Assembly (NCBI RefSeq): GCF_003130585.1 | Contig: NZ_QFKX01000002.1 | Location: 372,001-436,000, forward strand | Source: Brachybacterium endophyticum | GTDB taxonomy: Bacteria > Actinomycetota > Actinomycetes > Actinomycetales > Dermabacteraceae | Direction of reading: 5' to 3' | DNA length: 64,000 nt | Part shown: positions 57,895-64,000 of the stretch, piece after piece | Layout of the letters: each line of letters starts with the position of its first letter | Position numbering within the stretch: position 1 is the stretch's first letter | Notes under the pieces: generated by a model | What the model saw: the letters and a program-made list of their open reading frames with translations, nothing else | The model's database searches: none | What the model was told of the DNA's origin: nothing | Translations under genes and position numbers: made by a program

Positions 57895-59390
57895 GCGCCG
57901 CCGACGGACGCGACGGACGGGACGGACGATACGGGTGGGACCGCGACGTCCTCGCCCTGCTGATGGCCCCGATCGAGGGGACCACCCTTCCCGAGTGGGC
58001 CGACGAGGCCCTGGACGCCGGGCTCGGCTCGATCATCCTCTTCGGCTACAACACCCCCGATGCGCGGACGGCCGCGGGACTCGCCGGCTCCATCCACGAG
58101 CGGGCGGACCAGGTGCTGGTCGCGATCGACGAGGAGGGCGGGGACGTCACCCGCCTCCAGGCCGACACCGGCTCCTCCCTGCCCAGCGCCTGGGCCCTCG
58201 GCACGATCGACGACACCTCGCTCACCGCCCGCGCGGGCGAGGCGCTCGGCGATCTGATGGCGGCGTGCGACATGGACCTCGCCCTCGCCCCGGTGCTCGA
58301 CGTCTCCACCGATCCGGCGAACCCCGTGATCGGCACCCGTTCCTACGGGGACGACCCCGACCTCGTCGCCCGCCACGGCCGCGCCTTCGCGAGCGGTCTG
58401 CACGCCGCGGGCCTGGGTGTCACCGCCAAGCACTTCCCCGGCCACGGCGCCACCTCCGTGGACTCCCACACCGCGCTGCCGCGCATCGACCTCGATCCGG
58501 ACGAGATGCGCCGCGAGCATCTCGCTCCCTTCCACATCGCCCCCTGGCTGGACGCCGTGATGACCGCGCACATCCTGGTCCCCGCCCTGGGGGAGGGGCC
58601 GGCGACGCTCTCGGCCTGGTCGACCCGTCTGCTCGACGAGGTCGCCGGCGGCGGCTTCCACGGCCTGGTGATCACCGACGCCCTGGACATGGCCGCCGTC
58701 TCCACCGGCCCGGGCTTCCCGGAAGCCGTCGTGCGGGCCGTCGAGGCGGGAGCGCACCTGCTGTGCCTGGGCACCTCGCTGCGCCGGGACGCCGAGCAGT
58801 TGCTCCGAGAGGCGCACGACGCGATCGTCGGCGCCCTGGCATCGGGCCGCCTGCGGCGCGAGGACGTCGCCGCTCGCGCCGCGCACACGCGCGCCTCGAT
58901 CCACGCCCTGCGCATGCGTCGCGGCGTCGAACCGCGCCGCGACGTCATCACCGCGATCCGCGCCCTGGACGAGCTCGGTGCCGCCGCCGCCCGACGCGCG
59001 GTCAGCGCCCAGCACTCGGCCCTCGGCGGCGGTCCCGTGGTGCTGGTCGATGCGCGGATCCGCGCCGATCACGCCTCCGGGTCGCGGTCACCGCACCTGC
59101 TCACCGCGCTGCGCGAGCGCGGGATCGACGCGGAGTGGGCCCACTACCCGGGCGATCTCACGACGGGCTCCGAGGTCCTCGTCCTCACCCGGCTGCCCCG
59201 AGCGGACGCCGAGGAGTCCGCGCGGCTGCGCGAGGTGCTGCAGGCGCGGCCCGACGCGATCGTCGTCCACACCGGGGTGCCGGACGCCGCCCCGGACCAC
59301 CGTGCCCTCGTGCGCACCCTCGGCGGCTCGCTGACCATGATGCGCGCCGCCGTGGAGCTGCTGCTGGCAGAGGGGCGTGAGAGCCGGTGA
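57891..59390 (+). CDS. nagZ: Family 3 beta-N-acetylglucosaminidase (NagZ)
   Basis: A 499-residue GH3 enzyme. The substrate motif KHFPGHGATSVDSHTALP, with the His/Asp dyad that serves as acid/base in NagZ, lies at about residues 179-196, and the catalytic Asp is in VITDALDMAAVS (about residues 260-271). A C-terminal alpha/beta domain (about 350-499) is present. There is no signal peptide, so it acts in the cytoplasm, splitting imported GlcNAc-MurNAc or GlcNAc-anhydroMurNAc. Long compared with E. coli NagZ (341 residues), as in two-domain Gram-positive forms. ATGA-coupled to the transporter and GTGA-coupled to anmK. Confidence 0.93.
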   Translation: MSAADGRDGRDGRYGWDRDVLALLMAPIEGTTLPEWADEALDAGLGSIILFGYNTPDARTAAGLAGSIHERADQVLVAIDEEGGDVTRLQADTGSSLPSAWALGTIDDTSLTARAGEALGDLMAACDMDLALAPVLDVSTDPANPVIGTRSYGDDPDLVARHGRAFASGLHAAGLGVTAKHFPGHGATSVDSHTALPRIDLDPDEMRREHLAPFHIAPWLDAVMTAHILVPALGEGPATLSAWSTRLLDEVAGGGFHGLVITDALDMAAVSTGPGFPEAVVRAVEAGAHLLCLGTSLRRDAEQLLREAHDAIVGALASGRLRREDVAARAAHTRASIHALRMRRGVEPRRDVITAIRALDELGAAAARRAVSAQHSALGGGPVVLVDARIRADHASGSRSPHLLTALRERGIDAEWAHYPGDLTTGSEVLVLTRLPRADAEESARLREVLQARPDAIVVHTGVPDAAPDHRALVRTLGGSLTMMRAAVELLLAEGRESR

Positions 59391-60700
59391 GGATCCTGGG
59401 CATGATGTCGGGCACCTCGGCCGACGCGATCGACACCGTGCTCGTCGATCTCGCGCGCTCGAGCGAGGACCCGGGCCTGCTGGAGGGGCGCGTCCTCGAG
59501 GTCGGAGAGCATCCCTGGCCGCCCGCGCTGCGGGAGGAGATCCTGGACGTGCTGCCGCCGGCGACCACGGGTGTGGGGACCTGGAACCGTCTGCACGCGC
59601 AGATCGGCGAGCACCTGGGCGTCGTCGCGCGCAGCGTGCTGGAGGACCACGGAGGCGTGGACCTCGTGGTCTCCCACGGGCAGACCCTGCACCACTGGGT
59701 GGAGGAGGACGGACGCGCCCGCGGCACCCTGCAGGTCGGCGACGCCTCCCGAATCGCCGCGATGACCGGGACCAGCGTGCTGTACGACCTGCGCAGCGCC
59801 GATCTCGCCCGCGGGGGACAGGGGGCGCCGCTGGCGCCGGTCCTCGACGTGCTGCTGCTGGGGGAGCGGGGCGGTGCGCTGCTGAACCTGGGCGGCATCG
59901 CGAACCTGACGATCGTGGAGCCGCCGGCCCCGGATGCCGCAGGCAGCGGCCCCGGCACCGGTCCCGGGCAGCGCGCACGTCCCGTCGTCCGGGCGGGGGA
60001 CGTCGGCCCCGCCAACGCCCTCCTGGATGCCGCGGTCCGGGCGGCGACCGGCGGCGCCCGGCACTGCGACACGGACGGACGCCTCGCCGCCTCCGGCACC
60101 GTCGACGAGGACGTGCTCACGGACCTGCTCGCCGACCCCTTCTTCTCCCTCCCGCTGCCGCGCTCGACCGGCCGCGAGCACTTCGACTCCGACTACGTCC
60201 TGCGGTGCTCCCCACGGGCCGCCGACCTGTCCCTGCCGGACCTGCTGGCGACCCTGACCGAGCTGACCGCCCGCACCGTCGCCGAGCTCGTGCGCGCCTC
60301 CGGCGCCCCGCAGGTGTTCGGCTCCGGCGGCGGCATGCGCAACCCCGTGCTGCGCACGCGCCTCGCGGAGATGCTCGCCCCGATCCCGCTGCGGGGGAGC
60401 GAGGAACTCGGCATCAGCGGAGACGGCAAGGAGGCGCTGCTGATGGCGCTCCTGGGATACCTCTCCGCCCACGGCATCCCGGCACTGCCCCCGGGGCCGG
60501 GCGGCCACACCGTCACGGGCGCGAGCGACGCCGCGGTGCTGGGGTCGCTGACGCCGCCGCTGCCCTGCACCGGGCTCGAGACCTCCTCGGACCCCGCGGC
60601 GCGGCAGCCGCCCCGACGCCTGCGCCTGCGGGATCACGCGTCCACGCCGCCCGCACCCGTCCACCCCGCCCACCGACCCCCCGAGAAAGGTGAGAGATGA
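59387..60700 (+). CDS. anmK: Anhydro-N-acetylmuramic acid kinase
   Basis: A 437-residue ASKHA-fold kinase that opens the 1,6-anhydro ring and phosphorylates anhydroMurNAc to MurNAc-6-phosphate. It starts with the family motif ILGMMSGTSADAIDTVLVD, and continues with VSHGQTLHHW, QVGDASRIAAMTG and the Gly-rich LLNLGGIANLTIV and FGSGGGMRNPVL. An insert of about 15 residues (PGTGPGQRARPVVRAGD) and a 40-residue Pro/Arg-rich tail make it longer than E. coli AnmK (369 residues). The substrate implies that lytic-transglycosylase products are recycled. Coupled to murQ by ATGA. Confidence 0.95.
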   Translation: MRILGMMSGTSADAIDTVLVDLARSSEDPGLLEGRVLEVGEHPWPPALREEILDVLPPATTGVGTWNRLHAQIGEHLGVVARSVLEDHGGVDLVVSHGQTLHHWVEEDGRARGTLQVGDASRIAAMTGTSVLYDLRSADLARGGQGAPLAPVLDVLLLGERGGALLNLGGIANLTIVEPPAPDAAGSGPGTGPGQRARPVVRAGDVGPANALLDAAVRAATGGARHCDTDGRLAASGTVDEDVLTDLLADPFFSLPLPRSTGREHFDSDYVLRCSPRAADLSLPDLLATLTELTARTVAELVRASGAPQVFGSGGGMRNPVLRTRLAEMLAPIPLRGSEELGISGDGKEALLMALLGYLSAHGIPALPPGPGGHTVTGASDAAVLGSLTPPLPCTGLETSSDPAARQPPRRLRLRDHASTPPAPVHPAHRPPEKGER

Positions 60701-61674
60701 CCGAGCAGACCGAGCACGGCGAACGCTGGCAGGACCTGATCGCGCTCGCCTCGCCCACCGAGGAGCGCAATCCGCGCACCCTCGACCTCGACACCCTGGA
60801 CGCCCCTGCCCTCGTGGACACGATCCTCGCAGAGGACGCCGGGGTGGCGGCCGCGGTGCAGGCGGTGGCGGGGCCGATCGCGCAGCTCGTCGAGCTGTGC
60901 GTGGCGGCGATCGCCTCGGGGTGCACGGTGCACTACGTCGGCGCGGGGACCTCCGGGCGGCTCGGGGTGCTCGACGCGGTCGAGCTGGTCCCCACCTACA
61001 GCGCCACCGAGGACATGGTGACCGCCCACATCGCGGGTGGGGCCGAAGCGGTGATGCACGCGGTCGAGGGCGCGGAGGACGACGCGTCGGCGGGGGCAGC
61101 CCTCGTCGAGGACGAGTGCGAGGCCGGCGACGTGGTGATCGGGCTCGCCGCGAGCGGACGCACCCCCTACGTGCGCGGGGCCCTCGAGGCAGCCCGGGCA
61201 CGGGGTCTGCCGACGGGTCTGGTCGCGGCGAACCCCCTGGCGCCCCTCGCGGCGCTCGCCGATGTCGCGGTGCTCGTGGAGGTCGGCCCGGAGGTCGTCA
61301 CCGGGTCCACGCGCATGAAGGCCGCGACCGCGCAGAAGCTGGTGCTGAACGCGATGTCGACGGCCACCATGGTGCGCCTGGGCACGACCTTCCAGAACCT
61401 CATGATCGACATGCGACCCACCAACAAGAAGCTCGTGGCCCGCAGCGTCCGGATGCTCGTCCAGGCCAGCGGCGCCTCGCCCGAGCACGCCGCCGCGGTG
61501 CTCGACGACGCCGGGGGCAGCGTGCGTGTCGCCCTGGTCGCGCTGCTGGCCGGCGCGGATGTCCAGGATGCGCAGGCTGCGGCAGTACGCTTCGGGAAGG
61601 ACTCGGGCAGGCGGGGCGATCCGGCAGGGATCCGCAGCGCGGTCGCGAGCCTGACGACGAAGGAGCCCCGATGA
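60697..61674 (+). CDS. murQ: N-acetylmuramic acid 6-phosphate etherase
   Basis: A 325-residue SIS-domain lyase that removes D-lactate from MurNAc-6-phosphate to give GlcNAc-6-phosphate. The motifs are EERNPRTLDLDTLD near the N-terminus, HYVGAGTSGRLGVLDAVEL, VVIGLAASGRTPYVRGAL, and the catalytic GPEVVTGSTRMKAATAQKLVL (about residues 193-213). It is the last step of the pathway encoded here. Its stop overlaps a tiny 7-codon frame that leads into the regulator gene. Confidence 0.96.
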   Translation: MTEQTEHGERWQDLIALASPTEERNPRTLDLDTLDAPALVDTILAEDAGVAAAVQAVAGPIAQLVELCVAAIASGCTVHYVGAGTSGRLGVLDAVELVPTYSATEDMVTAHIAGGAEAVMHAVEGAEDDASAGAALVEDECEAGDVVIGLAASGRTPYVRGALEAARARGLPTGLVAANPLAPLAALADVAVLVEVGPEVVTGSTRMKAATAQKLVLNAMSTATMVRLGTTFQNLMIDMRPTNKKLVARSVRMLVQASGASPEHAAAVLDDAGGSVRVALVALLAGADVQDAQAAAVRFGKDSGRRGDPAGIRSAVASLTTKEPR

Positions 61675-61694
61675 GAAACCCGACGGAGTCCTGA
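61671..61694 (+). CDS. 7-codon mini-ORF linking murQ and the regulator
   Basis: ATG AGA ... TGA (MRNPTES) overlapping the murQ stop (ATGA) and the regulator start (TGATG), with AAGGAG six bases before it. It may relay translating ribosomes from murQ to the regulator. Could also be chance. Confidence 0.35.
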   Translation: MRNPTES

Positions 61695-62560
61695 TGACCA
61701 CCCCGCCGCTCCTGCTCAGGCTGCGCAGTCTCCGGGGCGACCTGAAGCCGGCCCTCGCGCGCATCGCCGACCTGATCCTCAGCGACCCTGCCGGTGTGGC
61801 CTCGATGACCATCGGCGACCTCGCGCAGGAGGCCGGGTGCTCGGAGGCGAGCGTGGTCCGCTTCGCCCGCCAGCTGGGCTTCCGCGGCTATCGCGATCTG
61901 CGCTTCCGTCTCCACGAGGAGGCGGTGGCGGCTGCCACGTCGGTCCAGGAACCCGGGGCCGAGGGCGACATCGACCCCTCCGACGACATCGGGACCATGA
62001 CGGGGAAGATCGCGGCGGCCGACTCCCGAGCCGTCCACGACACGGTGCGCGGCCTCGACCTCGATGCGCTGACGCGGGTCGCGGACGCCGTCGCCCCGGC
62101 CCGCCGCATCATCCTCTTCGGCGTGGGCGCCTCGGCGCTGCCCGCGACCGACGAGCAGCAGAAGCTCACGAGGCTGGGCCTTCCCGCCGCCGTCCACATC
62201 GAGGCCCACAACGGACTCCCGGCCGTCGCCCTCCTCGAGGCGGGGGACGTGCTGATCGCCTTCTCCCACTCGGGGCGCACGGCCGAGGCCCTGGACGCCG
62301 CCCGCATCGCGCACGAGGGCGGCGCCCGGGTGGTCGCGGTGACCGGCGCCGCCGGATCGCCGCTCGCCCACACGGCCGACGACGTGCTGCTGACCGCCGC
62401 CGTCGAGTCCGAGCTGCGCTCCGGGGCGACCGCCTCGAGGATCGCCCAGCTCACGGTCGTGGACTGCATCTTCGTGGCCGTCGCGACCCGGGTCCCCGAC
62501 CTGGGCCGTGACGCTCTCGCCCGCACCCGGGCCGCGGTCGACGACCGCCGCGTGCACTGA
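61694..62560 (+). CDS. RpiR-family (MurR-like) transcriptional regulator
   Basis: A 288-residue regulator with an N-terminal HTH_6 domain (about residues 1-77; MTIGDLAQEAGCSEASVVRFARQLGF is the helix-turn-helix, in part EAGCSEASVVRFAR) and a C-terminal SIS domain (about 100-265) with FGVGASALPATDEQQKL and IAFSHSGRTAEALDAARIA that would bind a sugar phosphate. The closest functional parallel is E. coli MurR, which senses MurNAc-6-phosphate. It is the last gene of the salvage operon, so autoregulation is likely, with operators in the divergent spacer. Confidence 0.88.
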   Translation: MTTPPLLLRLRSLRGDLKPALARIADLILSDPAGVASMTIGDLAQEAGCSEASVVRFARQLGFRGYRDLRFRLHEEAVAAATSVQEPGAEGDIDPSDDIGTMTGKIAAADSRAVHDTVRGLDLDALTRVADAVAPARRIILFGVGASALPATDEQQKLTRLGLPAAVHIEAHNGLPAVALLEAGDVLIAFSHSGRTAEALDAARIAHEGGARVVAVTGAAGSPLAHTADDVLLTAAVESELRSGATASRIAQLTVVDCIFVAVATRVPDLGRDALARTRAAVDDRRVH

Positions 62561-62606
62561 GCAGGGCCTCGGGGCGGGCCCCGGAACGGGGACTCGGAGC
62601 GGGGCC

Positions 62607-64000
<1,394 letters not shown>

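Noticed and set aside
62561-62606. A terminator between the RpiR regulator and the aldo/keto reductase
   Set aside because: Only a 5-bp stem (62578-62582 with 62586-62590) is visible in very GC-rich sequence; too weak to annotate.

Overview
This window is a chromosomal segment of a very GC-rich actinobacterium. Three observations point there: a mycothiol synthase gene, the helicase/Tad-pilus/septum-site cluster that is syntenic with mycobacterial Rv3649-Rv3660c, and small actinobacterial families (DUF4244, DUF2516). The gene content would suit a Micrococcales/Dermabacteraceae organism such as Brachybacterium, but that is an inference. Coding density is very high. Most genes are joined by 4-base ATGA or GTGA overlaps. 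About twenty genes appear to be leaderless, with a TAnnnT-like -10 element 6-7 bases before the start codon. I see no rRNA, tRNA, CRISPR array, integrase or insertion sequence.

Layout. 1-5833: the 3' end of a DUF1998 helicase, facing a leftward Tad/Flp-type pilus operon (Ssd/CpaE-like protein with a frameshift, TadA ATPase, fused TadB-TadC, DUF4244 pilin, two TadE-like proteins). 6047-13406: housekeeping genes (xthA, M20 amidohydrolase, SDR, pyrE, a frameshifted zinc metallopeptidase, DedA, SpoU methyltransferase, class II aldolase), ended by a strong terminator. 13520-18478: a leftward group of membrane and accessory proteins (DUF2516, FUSC exporter, YgfZ, nitrobindin-like, a 33-residue membrane peptide). 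18732-21268: mshD, Nudix/phosphatase and a hexapeptide-repeat DUF4190 protein. 21445-25903: the PHO-box-controlled pstSCAB operon. 25996-32425: an ABC exporter, rhodanese, FAD lactone oxidase, CPBP protease, PTH2 and an SDR. 32483-38486: ppdK and a divergent three-gene Gtr-like glycosylation set sharing an intergenic triple PHO box. 38471-43765: purB, a holin-like membrane protein, hisC, a spermidine-synthase-like protein and a membrane-anchored protein. 43829-49247: an amino-acid permease and the branched-chain-type 2-oxoacid dehydrogenase operon. 49354-52036: two crcB genes and a CopD/CtaG-like fusion. 52052-53545: a flavin monooxygenase. 53614-62560: a cell-wall amino-sugar salvage locus. 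62607-64000: an aldo/keto reductase and the start of an ABC ATPase gene with an unusual leader.

How the genes work together. The salvage locus is the most coherent system. A lipoprotein and two permeases would import peptidoglycan fragments. Cytosolic NagZ would split them, AnmK and a BadF-type kinase would phosphorylate the (anhydro)MurNAc and amino sugars, and MurQ would give GlcNAc-6-phosphate plus lactate, with an RpiR regulator as the last gene. The second notable theme is phosphate control: 11-base GTTCA repeats lie upstream of pstS and also between ppdK and the Gtr-like genes, where binding could repress one side and activate the other.

Two genes (the Ssd-like gene at 4731-5833 and the metallopeptidase at 9752-10655) are each broken by one base in a G run, one a loss and one a gain. 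That pattern fits assembly or sequencing error at least as well as true gene decay.
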